This document shows, in pieces, positions 8,407 to 17,112 of a DNA stretch of 64,000 nucleotides; within the stretch, counting starts at the first letter, position 1; each line of letters begins with the position of its first letter. The notes below the pieces were generated by a model. It did no database searches and had not been told where the DNA came from. It was given only the letters and a program-made list of their open reading frames with translations. Made by a program: the position numbers and the translations under genes. Source of the DNA: Aureitalea marina (GTDB lineage Bacteria > Bacteroidota > Bacteroidia > Flavobacteriales > Flavobacteriaceae); the NCBI RefSeq assembly GCF_002943755.1, contig NZ_MQUB01000001.1, forward strand, positions 2,703,653 to 2,767,652, in the 5' to 3' direction.

Positions 8407-9567
8407 ATGCCTTTTTATCATCAACTAGGGAAAATACCTCCCAAACGTCATACTCAATTCCGTAAGCCGGATGGTAGTCTGTATGCCGAACAACTATTTG
8501 GCACCATCGGTTTCGATGGCATGTACAGTAATTTGTACCATGAACACAGGCCGACTCAGGTCAGAACAATAGTTAAACAGTATTCTGTGGCACCCAAGGT
8601 GTCCCTGAAGAACAATATGCAGTCTTTCCGTTTTCGCGGGTTTCAAGTTGAGCCGGAAGACGATTTTCTGGACAGTCGTAAGATCGTCCTGACAAATTCC
8701 GATTGCCACATCGCCTTGGCCGCACCCAAACGTTCTATGTCGGACTATTTTTACAAGAACACCGACTCTGACGAGCTGATCTTCGTACACAAGGGGACGG
8801 GTAAACTCAGAACCTTAATGGGCAACCTGGATTTCTCTTATGGGGATTATCTGCTTGTTCCTCGTGGGATCATCTATCAAATAGAATTTGACACCGAGGA
8901 CAACCGATTGTTCATTGTAGAATCTAAACGTCCCATATACACGCCAAAGCGATATCGCAACTGGTTTGGGCAATTACTGGAACATTCACCCTTTTGTGAG
9001 CGGGATATCCGAAAGCCTTTGGAACTGGATACCCACAACGAAGAAGGTTCTTTCTTGATCAAGGTCAAAAAGATGGATGAGATCATCGAGATGGAATACG
9101 CTACCCACCCTTTCGATGTGGTAGGCTATGATGGCTATAATTATCCTTATGCCTTTTCCATTCACGATTTTGAGCCGATCACCGGTCGGGTTCATCAACC
9201 ACCTCCGGTACATCAGACTTTTGAGACCGACGCCTTTGTGGTATGCAGTTTTGTTCCCAGACTTTACGATTATCATCCCAACGCCATCCCGGCACCATAC
9301 AATCACAGCAATATAGACAGTGATGAGGTGTTATATTATGTGGATGGAGACTTTATGAGTCGGAACGATATCGAGGCGGGGCACATTTCTCTGCATCCTG
9401 CGGGAATTCCACACGGACCTCACCCGGGTTCTACGGAGCGAAGTATTGGTAAGAAAGAGACCGAAGAACTAGCAGTTATGGTGGACACCTTCAAACCATT
9501 GCAGGTAACAGAGGAGGCCATGAAGATTGCCGATCAGACCTATTACCAGTCCTGGCTGGATCACTGA
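8407..9567 (+). CDS. hmgA: Homogentisate 1,2-dioxygenase
   Basis: A ring-cleaving Fe(II) enzyme that opens homogentisate to maleylacetoacetate in tyrosine catabolism. The 386-residue protein is of the shorter bacterial type. Its cupin C-terminal half holds 'HQPPPVHQTFETDAFVVCSF' and 'AGIPHGPHPG', supplying the His/Glu/His metal ligands. The ATG at 8407 ('MPFYHQLGK') is preferred over an upstream GTG at 8359 because it gives the usual N-terminus. The next gene, hppD, makes its substrate and follows 47 bases downstream on the same strand, so the two form an operon. Confidence 0.95.
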   Translation: MPFYHQLGKIPPKRHTQFRKPDGSLYAEQLFGTIGFDGMYSNLYHEHRPTQVRTIVKQYSVAPKVSLKNNMQSFRFRGFQVEPEDDFLDSRKIVLTNSDCHIALAAPKRSMSDYFYKNTDSDELIFVHKGTGKLRTLMGNLDFSYGDYLLVPRGIIYQIEFDTEDNRLFIVESKRPIYTPKRYRNWFGQLLEHSPFCERDIRKPLELDTHNEEGSFLIKVKKMDEIIEMEYATHPFDVVGYDGYNYPYAFSIHDFEPITGRVHQPPPVHQTFETDAFVVCSFVPRLYDYHPNAIPAPYNHSNIDSDEVLYYVDGDFMSRNDIEAGHISLHPAGIPHGPHPGSTERSIGKKETEELAVMVDTFKPLQVTEEAMKIADQTYYQSWLDH

Positions 9568-9614
9568 TCCCAGACTGGAAAGATTAAACCACCGACGAAT
9601 AAAAGCATGTAATC

Positions 9615-10775
9615 ATGGCAGAAATAAAGAATTTACAGAATCTACAGAATACAGAATATTCACTGAAGAAATTATTTGACGAGGCCGAGGATTTCCTCCC
9701 CTTGTTAGGAACAGACTATGTCGAACTTTATGTGGGCAATGCCAAGCAGTCTGCTCACTTTTACAAAACGGCTTTCGGGTTTCAGAGTGAAGCCTATGCC
9801 GGATTGGAGACCGGAATGAAGGACCGGGTGTCTTACGTCCTTAAACAAGACAAGATTCGTCTGGTCTTAACCACACCATTACAGGAAGACGGACCCATCA
9901 ATGAGCACATCAATAAGCACGGAGATGGTGTGAAAGTTGTTGCGCTTTGGGTGGAGGATGCGACCAAGGCCTGGGAGGAAACCACCAAGCGTGGAGCCAA
10001 GTCCTTCTTTGAGCCCTATTCCGAATCTGACGATGACGGAGTGGTTGTACGCTCGGCCATTCATACTTATGGCGAAACAGTTCACGTGTTTGTGGAGCGT
10101 AAGAATTACAACGGAGTTTTCTTACCGGGATACCGCAAATGGGAATCTCACTACAATCCGGAACCGGTAGGGCTTAAATTCATCGACCATATGGTTGGGA
10201 ATGTAGGTTGGAGCGAAATGAATACCTGGTGTGAGTTCTACGCTAAGGTGATGGGGTTTGCCCAGATCATTTCATTCGATGATAAGGATATCTCTACAGA
10301 ATACACCGCCCTGATGAGTAAGGTGATGAGTAATGGAAACGGTCGTATTAAATTCCCGATCAACGAACCTGCCGAGGGTAGAAAGAAATCACAGATCGAG
10401 GAGTATATCGACTATTACAATGGCCCCGGTGTTCAACATATCGCGGTGGCCACGGACGATATTGTTTCTACGGTAAGCGCTATGCGCGATAGAGGAGTTG
10501 AATTCCTCTATGTACCGGACAACTATTACGAAGATATATTGGACCGGGTTGGCGATATAGACGAAAGCATCGATCTGCTGAGACAACACGGTATCTTGAT
10601 AGACAGAGACGATGAAGGCTATTTGCTACAGTTGTTCACCAAGCCGGTAGTGGATCGGCCAACCATGTTCTTCGAGATCATTCAACGCAAAGGGGCTCAA
10701 AGTTTCGGGAAAGGGAACTTCAAGGCACTTTTTGAAGCAATTGAGCGGGAACAGGCCAATCGTGGTACCCTGTAA
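9615..10775 (+). CDS. hppD: 4-hydroxyphenylpyruvate dioxygenase
   Basis: Converts 4-hydroxyphenylpyruvate to homogentisate with O2 and Fe(II). It has two vicinal-oxygen-chelate domains. The N-terminal one begins at 'DYVELYVGNAKQSAHFY' (about 35), and the catalytic C-terminal one begins at 'FIDHMVGNV' (about 188). Metal ligands are the His of 'FIDHMV', the His of 'PGVQHIAVAT' and the Glu of 'MFFEIIQR'. The 386-residue length and the C-terminal helix match the family. It follows hmgA directly and is closed by a strong terminator at 10790-10819. Confidence 0.96.
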   Translation: MAEIKNLQNLQNTEYSLKKLFDEAEDFLPLLGTDYVELYVGNAKQSAHFYKTAFGFQSEAYAGLETGMKDRVSYVLKQDKIRLVLTTPLQEDGPINEHINKHGDGVKVVALWVEDATKAWEETTKRGAKSFFEPYSESDDDGVVVRSAIHTYGETVHVFVERKNYNGVFLPGYRKWESHYNPEPVGLKFIDHMVGNVGWSEMNTWCEFYAKVMGFAQIISFDDKDISTEYTALMSKVMSNGNGRIKFPINEPAEGRKKSQIEEYIDYYNGPGVQHIAVATDDIVSTVSAMRDRGVEFLYVPDNYYEDILDRVGDIDESIDLLRQHGILIDRDDEGYLLQLFTKPVVDRPTMFFEIIQRKGAQSFGKGNFKALFEAIEREQANRGTL

Positions 10776-10789
10776 CCGTAACAGAATAG

Positions 10790-10819
10790 GAAACTCCATC
10801 GTCTGTTAGATGGAGTTTC
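10790..10819 (+). terminator. Terminator after hmgA-hppD
   Basis: A perfect 11-bp inverted repeat (GAAACTCCATC at 10790-10800, complement at 10809-10819) with an 8-base loop, beginning 14 bases after the hppD stop. The following T-rich stretch is short (TTAC TTTT), but the stem is strong. Confidence 0.8.
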
Positions 10820-10820
10820 T

Positions 10821-10828
10821 TACTTTTG
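10821..10828 (+). promoter_or_regulatory. TAnnTTTG (-7) element upstream of DUF3108 gene
   Basis: TACTTTTG fits the Bacteroidota -7 consensus and sits right after the terminator, 46 bases before the ATG at 10875. No TTG is seen at -33. Confidence 0.4.
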
Positions 10829-10874
10829 GAACAGTAGTTGCTCTTTTAGGGTAGAAACCCCAACATCCCATACG

Positions 10875-11645
10875 ATGAAGCACCTGTTTTTAATATTGAC
10901 TTTCCTTATCTGTGCCACAGCCATTGGACAGAAAAAGGCGTATGGCGATGGGGAATGGTTTAGATTCAGGGTGCATTACGGATTGGTTACCGCGGGTTAC
11001 GCTACTTTACAGGTTAATGAGACCTCTCTGAATGGCAAACAGGTCTATCATGTAAAAGGAGAAGGAAGGACCACCGGGATGACCAAATGGTTCTTTCCCG
11101 TTGAGGATTATTACGAATCTTATATCGATACAGACCTGGACATTCCCTATCGTTTTATCCGCAAGATAGACGAAGGGGGATATACCAAAGACATACAGAT
11201 CGACTTTGATCACGAGATCAATGAGGCACGGGTGATCAACAATAAAAAGAAGACCCAGGATTTCATCAACTTTCCAGAGGAGGTACAGGATATGGTGTCT
11301 GCATTCTATTATCTGAGGAATAACCTAGATATCTCGAACCTGAAGGTGGGTGAGACTATCGATATGAACATGTTCTTTGATAAAGAGAACTACAAGTTCA
11401 GATTGAAGTTCCTCGGACGGGAGACCTTAAAGACCGATTTTGGGAAGGTCCCCACTTTGATCTTTCGACCTTACGTGCAATCTGGTCGGGTTTTCGAGGA
11501 AAAGGAAAGTCTTACCGTTTGGGTTACTGACGACGAAAATAAAATGCCGATCCTGATCAAAGCTAGTTTGGTCGTGGGATCACTAAAAGCAACCTTGACG
11601 GAATTTAAAGGCTTGCAGCACTCATTTAAAATCATCATGAATTGA
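10875..11645 (+). CDS. DUF3108 domain protein, exported
   Basis: A 256-residue protein with a clean signal peptide (1-18, 'LFLILTFLICATAIG'), followed by a beta-rich domain matching the DUF3108 pattern: 'GEWFRFRVHYGLVTAGYATL' near the start and 'LTVWVTDDENKMPILIKASL' near the end. DUF3108 proteins are periplasmic or outer-membrane associated, with no settled function and a lipid-binding-like beta sheet. The tryptophan dioxygenase gene starts within its last codons (four-base ATGA overlap), so the two are co-translated even though no biochemical link is known. Confidence 0.85.
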   Translation: MKHLFLILTFLICATAIGQKKAYGDGEWFRFRVHYGLVTAGYATLQVNETSLNGKQVYHVKGEGRTTGMTKWFFPVEDYYESYIDTDLDIPYRFIRKIDEGGYTKDIQIDFDHEINEARVINNKKKTQDFINFPEEVQDMVSAFYYLRNNLDISNLKVGETIDMNMFFDKENYKFRLKFLGRETLKTDFGKVPTLIFRPYVQSGRVFEEKESLTVWVTDDENKMPILIKASLVVGSLKATLTEFKGLQHSFKIIMN

Positions 11646-12576
11646 TGGACAAACCAACCGAAACCGACCATTTGATTGAACAGCTCCGCGAAAAGTACGA
11701 CTCCATGGGTCAGAATATCGACCATCACCTGGAGGGCTTGCTTCACGGGAAACCCATAACTTACTGGGATTACATTCAGACCGATGCTTTGCTCAGTCTG
11801 CAAATTCAGCGGACCACCTTTCCAGATGAGATGGTATTTATCATGTACCACCAGATCAATGAGTTGCTCTTCAAGATGATCTTGTGGGAGATCTCCCAGG
11901 TTTCCCATAACAATGAGCTTACGGCTAAATTCTTTTCGGAGCGCCTGGGTCGTATCAGTCGGTATTTTGACATGTTGAAAAATTCCTTCAACATCATGAC
12001 AGAAGGTATGGAGGTAGAGCAGTATTTAAAATTCCGCAATACCCTTACTCCGGCCAGTGGGTTTCAAAGTGCCCAATATCGAAAGATCGAGTTTGCTTCC
12101 ACTGATCTGATCAACCTGATCGATGCCCGTTTCCGGGATAGCATCGATCGAAATACCCCCTATGAGCACGCCTTGGAGCATTTGTATTGGCAGGCAGCCG
12201 GAAAGGATTACAAGACGGGTAAAAAAAGCTATTTGTTAAAAGTTTTTGAAGAACGGTATAAAAACGACTTCATAGCCTTTACACAAGAATATAATACCAT
12301 AAATTTATACGCGAAATTCAAAGGCTTGCCCCCGAAGTTCGTGAGGCCCCGGAATTGCTGGAGGCCATGCGCCATTACGATTACACGGTGAACGTGACTT
12401 GGGTGATGGCCCATTACAATACCGCCAAGAAATACCTCAATCACGGAGAAGAACCGGAGGAGGCTACCGGTGGAAGCGACTGGGCCAAATACATGCATCC
12501 AAAGTACCAACGAAGGATCTTCTTCCCGGAAGTCTGGACACAGGAAGAATTGGACAACTGGGGGCAGGACGTATAG
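11642..12576 (+). CDS. Tryptophan 2,3-dioxygenase family protein, frame interrupted at 12329-12333
   Basis: A haem dioxygenase family that opens the indole ring of tryptophan to give N-formylkynurenine. The first frame runs from 11642 through 'YWDYIQTDALLSLQ', 'QINELLFKMILWEISQV' and 'TPASGFQSAQYRKIEF', all typical of the family. It then derails after 'KFKGLPP' and stops at 12391. The correct C-terminus ('EVREAPELLEAMRHYDY...', with 'VTWVMAHYNTAKKYL') continues in the frame one base back, to a stop at 12576. Adding one C to the C5 run at 12329-12333 restores one 311-residue protein of normal length. I therefore treat it as one gene with a probable sequencing error. It lies in a tyrosine/tryptophan breakdown neighbourhood. 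Confidence 0.85.
12329..12333 (+). other. Frameshift site: C5 run in tryptophan dioxygenase gene
   Basis: The reading frame moves back by one base here. One additional C restores the family sequence exactly, giving 'GLPPEVREAPELLEAM'. Confidence 0.8.
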
Positions 12577-12589
12577 ATTAGAAGAGAGA

Positions 12590-13825
12590 TTGAAATTGAG
12601 AGTTTACGCCCTGTTATTTGCCCTTGTGCTAATTGTTTCCTGTAGTAAGGAGACCAAAGAAGACGATACCCCCATAGCCGAACCGGAACCAACACCGCAG
12701 CTGGAATACGGCTACGACCTGAACGACTATTTGGTGCTTAGAGATACGGTCTCTTCAGGAGATACCTTTGGCGCTATCCTGGATGCCAATGGGGTCACCC
12801 AGAACATCATCTATCAGATTGCCACTACCTACAAGGATTCCTTTGACGTCCGTAAACTCGTGGTCGGTAAACCTTTCACCATTCTCAAATCCAAAGATTC
12901 CCTGGAACAGACCCAGGTGTTTATCTATGAGAAGAACCGGGTGGAGTATGTCGTGATCGATCTGCGGGATGAGATCAGTCTGACCAATATGGCCAAACCG
13001 GTGACCATGAAGACCAAAGAAGCTTCGGGAGTGATCACCAGTTCGCTGTATGAAACCATGGTAGAGAACGATCTTAGTCCGTATATGTCGGATCGCCTGG
13101 CCACCATCTATGCCTGGACCATCAATTTCTTTAAGATACAAGCCGGAGACCGATTCCGGGTGGTGTATACTGAACGGTTCATCAACGATTCCATATCTGT
13201 AGGTCTGGGAGATATTCAGGCGGCCTATTTTGAACACAAAGGCAGGGAGCTTTATGCCTTTAAGTTTTATCCGGAGGACGGAGATGAAAAGATTTCGGCC
13301 GACTTCTATGACGAAGAAGCCAATAACCTTCGAAGAGCCTTTTTACAGTCTCCCTTGAAATTTGGAAGGCTCTCGTCACGCTACAATCTAAAAAGGCGTA
13401 TCGCTTATTACGGCAACAAAGTACGCCCGCACAAAGGAACCGATTTTGCGGCTCCTGTGGGTACAGAGATCCTGGCCACTGCAGATGGGACCGTGACCAA
13501 ATCCGAAAGACGGGGTGGGAATGGTAATTATGTGAAAATTCGTCATAACGGAACCTACGAGACTCAGTACCTGCATATGAGAAGTCGCAATGTCAAAGTG
13601 GGAGATTATGTGCGTCAAGGCGATGTGATTGGTTGGATCGGGATGACAGGAAATACGGCCGGCCCCCACGTTTGTTATCGCTTCTGGAAGAATGGGAAGC
13701 AAGTGGATCCATTTTTACAGGATTTGCCAGCTTCAGAGCCCTTGGCAGAACAATATCACAACGAATACTACACATTATATGCAGCCATTGAAGGACCAAT
13801 TGGACTGTATTCCGTTTTAACATAG
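12590..13825 (+). CDS. M23 family peptidoglycan metallopeptidase, lipoprotein
   Basis: A cell-wall endopeptidase of the LytM type, probably anchored in the outer membrane facing the periplasm. The TTG at 12590 is the only start that gives a proper lipoprotein signal ('MKLRVYALLFALVLIVSC', Cys18); the frame upstream of it lies inside the dioxygenase gene. An N-terminal region (about 45-150) with 'LVLRDTVSSGDTFGAIL' resembles the LysM/OapA-like part of such proteins. The M23 domain (about 280-385) carries 'RPHKGTDFAAPVGT' (HxxxD), 'QYLHM' and 'GPHVCYRF', the expected zinc and catalytic residues. It starts 13 bases after the dioxygenase stop. Confidence 0.9.
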   Translation: MKLRVYALLFALVLIVSCSKETKEDDTPIAEPEPTPQLEYGYDLNDYLVLRDTVSSGDTFGAILDANGVTQNIIYQIATTYKDSFDVRKLVVGKPFTILKSKDSLEQTQVFIYEKNRVEYVVIDLRDEISLTNMAKPVTMKTKEASGVITSSLYETMVENDLSPYMSDRLATIYAWTINFFKIQAGDRFRVVYTERFINDSISVGLGDIQAAYFEHKGRELYAFKFYPEDGDEKISADFYDEEANNLRRAFLQSPLKFGRLSSRYNLKRRIAYYGNKVRPHKGTDFAAPVGTEILATADGTVTKSERRGGNGNYVKIRHNGTYETQYLHMRSRNVKVGDYVRQGDVIGWIGMTGNTAGPHVCYRFWKNGKQVDPFLQDLPASEPLAEQYHNEYYTLYAAIEGPIGLYSVLT

Positions 13826-13934
13826 TTCGTAAGCACCTTTAAAACAAGGTGTTGCGGGCGTAATGTTATCTTTTCAACCGTCAATTGTTAGCTTTTTCTT
13901 AACGTTTTCAACAAACGCCATGAATGGATTGGTG

Positions 13935-13942
13935 TAATTTTG
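13935..13942 (+). promoter_or_regulatory. TAnnTTTG (-7) element upstream of TonB receptor
   Basis: TAATTTTG fits the Bacteroidota -7 consensus and lies 28 bases before the receptor ATG at 13971. The -33 half is not convincing. Confidence 0.45.
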
Positions 13943-13970
13943 CGGTGCAATATTATCTAATCTTTCAACT

Positions 13971-16571
13971 ATGAAAAGACTTTTACTATTAGTCTGTTTA
14001 TTAGCGAGTTTCGTCGCTTTTTCACAAGGCACCTTAACGGGTAACGTGGTCGATACCGATCTGGGAGGACCATTGAACGGGGCCAATGTGTTGGAATCCG
14101 GAACCAGCAATGGTACGATCTCGGATTTCGATGGTAATTTCACCATCAATGTAAGTTCTAATTCAGGGTCTATTGAGATCAGTTATTTGGGTTTCAGCAC
14201 TCGAGTGATCAACTTCACCCTGACCAACGGTTCGGCCGACTTGGGAGCTATTTCCATGGTAGCCGATGCCGACGCCCTGGCCGAGGTTGTTATTGTCGGT
14301 ACAGGGATCATCGATTTGGCAACAGATCGACAAACCCCGGTAGCGGTTTCTACTGTGACTGCCCAGGAGATTCAGCTGAAGTCTGCGGGTAACCGGGAAT
14401 TTACCGAGTCCTTCAAAAATGTACCATCGGTCTATGTGTCTAACCAAGCCGGAGGTTTTGGAGATAGCCAGGTATTCTTACGTGGTTTTGACGACACCAA
14501 CACAGCCTATCTTTTGAATGGTCAGCCGATCAATAGTCAGGAAGATGGTCGTCTGTTCTGGTCTAACTGGGCCGGTATGGCCGATGTAGCCAATGCCGTT
14601 CAGGTTCAAAGGGGACTTGGATCTTCAAAACTAGCCATCTCGTCTGTAGGGGGTACGGTAAATATCGTTTCCAAGACAACCGAGCAAAAACAGGGAGGTT
14701 TTGTACGTTTCCTGGCCGGTAACGATAGTTACTTCAAAGGAACTGCTTCCTATAATACCGGAGTGAATGATAAGGGATGGGCTTTCTCTTTCCTGGTCGA
14801 CCACTGGCAAGCCTACCGAAAGTACTCGGAAGGTACTCAGGGACAGGGGCAGAACTACTTGTTCTCTGTTGGGTACAAACCAAACGACAAGCACGCTTTC
14901 AACTTCTTGATCACCGGTGCTCCTCAGTGGCACGATCAGAACTTCTCTGACGATCTGGAAACCTACGAGCAATTTGGAGAAAAATATAACGGAAATTCCG
15001 GATTCAGGGATGGAGAACGCTTTACAGAGCGTCGTAATTACTACCATAAGCCGGTAGCCAACCTGAACTGGGATTTTGATATCAACGAATCATTGGATCT
15101 GTCTACTGTGTTGTACGCATCCTGGGGCCGCGGTGGTGGAACCGGAATGCTGGGACGAGGATCCAGAGTTCGCGGTATGGACGGACGTATCCTTTGGGAC
15201 GAGATCGTTCAGAATAACATAGATGACTCCGACAACGGTATAGGGAACTTCAGTGATTCCCGAGTGCGAAGAGCGTCTATTAATAACCACAACTGGTACG
15301 GAATGCTATCTAACCTGAACATTGAGGCCAACGAGAACTGGTCTTTCAATGTTGGTTTTGATGGCCGACTGTACAATGGTGACCACTGGCGTCAGATCAA
15401 CGACCTGGTCGGACTGACCGGTTTCCAGGATAATTTCCGTACCGATCGTCCAGACGACTACACCTTCACTAATACTTATGAGGCCGACCCTTGGGCAGCT
15501 TTGTTCGATTTTGCAGATGAAGAAGATCGTACCCAATATGACTATTCTGAGAATATCAATTACCTAGGTGGATTTGGTCAGGCCGAGTACCGTACCGATC
15601 ACTTTTCTGCCTTCTTCCAGGGAGCTCTTTCTACACAGTCTTTCCAACGGGAAGGTCGCTTTATCGGAACCGGGGACGGTTTGGGTAAATCCGAGAAGCT
15701 GAACAAGACCGGTTACAATGTAAAAGGTGGTCTGTCTTATAGCTGGGACGAAAAATCAACCGTCTTTGGTAATGCCGGGTTCTTCTCACGTCAACCATTC
15801 CTGGACAACATCTTCCAAGACATTCGTAACTCCAATACCATAATCACACCAGAGATCGACAACGAGGAGATCACAGGTTTTGAAGGTGGATACCGCTTTA
15901 AGAGCAGCAACTTCCGTCTGAATGTCGATGTGTACTACACGGAGTGGGCTAACCGCTTTGTACAGACCGGTGGAGAGGACGATTCTGATCCGGAAAATCC
16001 GGTTTTCTTTACCGATCGCTTTACTGGGGTAACCCAGGTGCACCAAGGGGTGGAATTCGATTTCGAGTACCGACCTGACCTAGGTGGTTGGAGACTGCGT
16101 GGTTACGGTTCTATCGGTAACTGGAAGTATGACGGTGAGACTCCGTTCACTCGTCAGAATGACGATACCGGAGATTTCATCATCACCGACGGCGTATTGG
16201 ATCTGACTGGAACCAAAGTGGGTAATGCCCCTCAGACTTCCTTCGGAGCCGGACTATCCGTTAACATCCTGGAAAACCTGATTGTCGATGCAGACTACAA
16301 CATCTATACAGACCTGTACGGATTTGTTGATCCGGATGACGTGATCGAGGCCGCTCAAATGGGCATGACCTACCAGGCCGAGCGACTTCCTGCTTATACA
16401 CTATTGGACATGGGTGCTACCTACAGATTCCAATTGGGTGATCAGCGTTTTGTCCTGCGAGCCAACTGTTACAATGTGACTAACGAGGCCTATATCAACC
16501 AGAAGAATGCCTTTGGTTATTACCTGGGTATTGGACGGACTTACAATGCCTCCCTGCGTTATAACTTCTAG
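13971..16571 (+). CDS. TonB-dependent receptor with carboxypeptidase-like N-terminal domain
   Basis: An 866-residue outer-membrane transporter. It has a signal peptide (1-18), a carboxypeptidase-regulatory-like domain (about 20-95; 'GNVVDTDLGGPLNGANV', 'SDFDGNFTINV'), and a plug domain (about 110-235) with 'RQTPVAVSTVTAQEI' and 'QVFLRGFDDTNTAYLLNGQP'. A 22-strand type barrel ends in 'YNASLRYNF' (terminal Phe). No SusD partner follows, so it is more likely a metal, siderophore or vitamin receptor than a SusC glycan transporter. The substrate cannot be read from sequence. It is a single transcription unit with its own promoter element and a strong terminator. Confidence 0.93.
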   Translation: MKRLLLLVCLLASFVAFSQGTLTGNVVDTDLGGPLNGANVLESGTSNGTISDFDGNFTINVSSNSGSIEISYLGFSTRVINFTLTNGSADLGAISMVADADALAEVVIVGTGIIDLATDRQTPVAVSTVTAQEIQLKSAGNREFTESFKNVPSVYVSNQAGGFGDSQVFLRGFDDTNTAYLLNGQPINSQEDGRLFWSNWAGMADVANAVQVQRGLGSSKLAISSVGGTVNIVSKTTEQKQGGFVRFLAGNDSYFKGTASYNTGVNDKGWAFSFLVDHWQAYRKYSEGTQGQGQNYLFSVGYKPNDKHAFNFLITGAPQWHDQNFSDDLETYEQFGEKYNGNSGFRDGERFTERRNYYHKPVANLNWDFDINESLDLSTVLYASWGRGGGTGMLGRGSRVRGMDGRILWDEIVQNNIDDSDNGIGNFSDSRVRRASINNHNWYGMLSNLNIEANENWSFNVGFDGRLYNGDHWRQINDLVGLTGFQDNFRTDRPDDYTFTNTYEADPWAALFDFADEEDRTQYDYSENINYLGGFGQAEYRTDHFSAFFQGALSTQSFQREGRFIGTGDGLGKSEKLNKTGYNVKGGLSYSWDEKSTVFGNAGFFSRQPFLDNIFQDIRNSNTIITPEIDNEEITGFEGGYRFKSSNFRLNVDVYYTEWANRFVQTGGEDDSDPENPVFFTDRFTGVTQVHQGVEFDFEYRPDLGGWRLRGYGSIGNWKYDGETPFTRQNDDTGDFIITDGVLDLTGTKVGNAPQTSFGAGLSVNILENLIVDADYNIYTDLYGFVDPDDVIEAAQMGMTYQAERLPAYTLLDMGATYRFQLGDQRFVLRANCYNVTNEAYINQKNAFGYYLGIGRTYNASLRYNF

Positions 16572-16594
16572 TCTATTTGACTATCTAACCTTAG

Positions 16595-16625
16595 AAAACC
16601 ACCCCAAAACGGGGTGGTTTTTTAG
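16595..16625 (+). terminator. Rho-independent terminator after TonB receptor
   Basis: An 11-bp stem (AAAACCACCCC at 16595-16605, complement at 16611-16621) with a 5-base loop, running into a T tract. A textbook terminator 24 bases past the stop. Confidence 0.92.
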
Positions 16626-16636
16626 TTTTTATGGGC

Positions 16637-16644
16637 TACCTTTG
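16637..16644 (+). promoter_or_regulatory. TAnnTTTG (-7) element upstream of small membrane protein gene
   Basis: TACCTTTG, 18 bases before the ATG at 16663 and just after the preceding terminator. No -33 TTG is visible. Confidence 0.4.
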
Positions 16645-16662
16645 GTCGAGTAATTCGATGTT

Positions 16663-17109
16663 ATGTTCTACACTACCGTACAGTTTTTACACTCCTGGTG
16701 GGCCTATTTGGTCCTGATCGTTGTTATTGTTGCCACTCTGAATGCCTGGGGTGGTGTTTTGAGTAAACGCGAATACCGGCCGCAGGACTTTCGCCTGGCG
16801 CTCTTCTCCCTGATCGTTACCCATATCCAGTTCCTCATCGGGCTGGTCCTTTATTTTGTATCCCCCCTGGGGCTAAAGAACATCATCAATAATGGGATGG
16901 GAACCGTAATGAAGGACGCCACCATGCGTTTGTATGCCGTAGAACACCTCACCGTAATGATCTTGGCCGTGGCCTTTATCACCATTGGCTACAGCCGGCA
17001 TAAGAAGAAGCGCTTAAGCGATAAGAAGCTAAAAAGCCTGGCTGTATTCTACACCCTGGCCCTTATCCTGATGCTCAGCCGGATCCCCTGGGCTGCTTGG
17101 TTGGGGTAG
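16663..17109 (+). CDS. Small four-helix membrane protein, function unknown
   Basis: A 148-residue integral membrane protein with four predicted helices (about 14-30, 43-64, 86-108, 124-142). Conserved-looking polar and His residues lie near the helices: 'QFLHSWW', 'VTHIQFL', 'YAVEHLTVM', 'GYSRHKKKR'. The histidines placed in helices 1, 2 and 3 could bind haem, as in small cytochrome b-like proteins. I infer this only from spacing. It stands alone between a terminator and the convergent nuclease gene, whose stop is three bases away. Confidence 0.75.
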   Translation: MFYTTVQFLHSWWAYLVLIVVIVATLNAWGGVLSKREYRPQDFRLALFSLIVTHIQFLIGLVLYFVSPLGLKNIINNGMGTVMKDATMRLYAVEHLTVMILAVAFITIGYSRHKKKRLSDKKLKSLAVFYTLALILMLSRIPWAAWLG

Positions 17110-17112
17110 GTT

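Noticed and set aside
12320..12345. Programmed -1 frameshift in the tryptophan dioxygenase gene
   Set aside because: The region lacks a proper X XXY YYZ slippery heptamer in frame, and two other genes show the same one-base loss at G/C runs. A miscalled homopolymer is simpler.
13834..13851. Inverted repeat CACCTT/AAGGTG after the M23 gene as a terminator
   Set aside because: Six-pair stem with no T run following.
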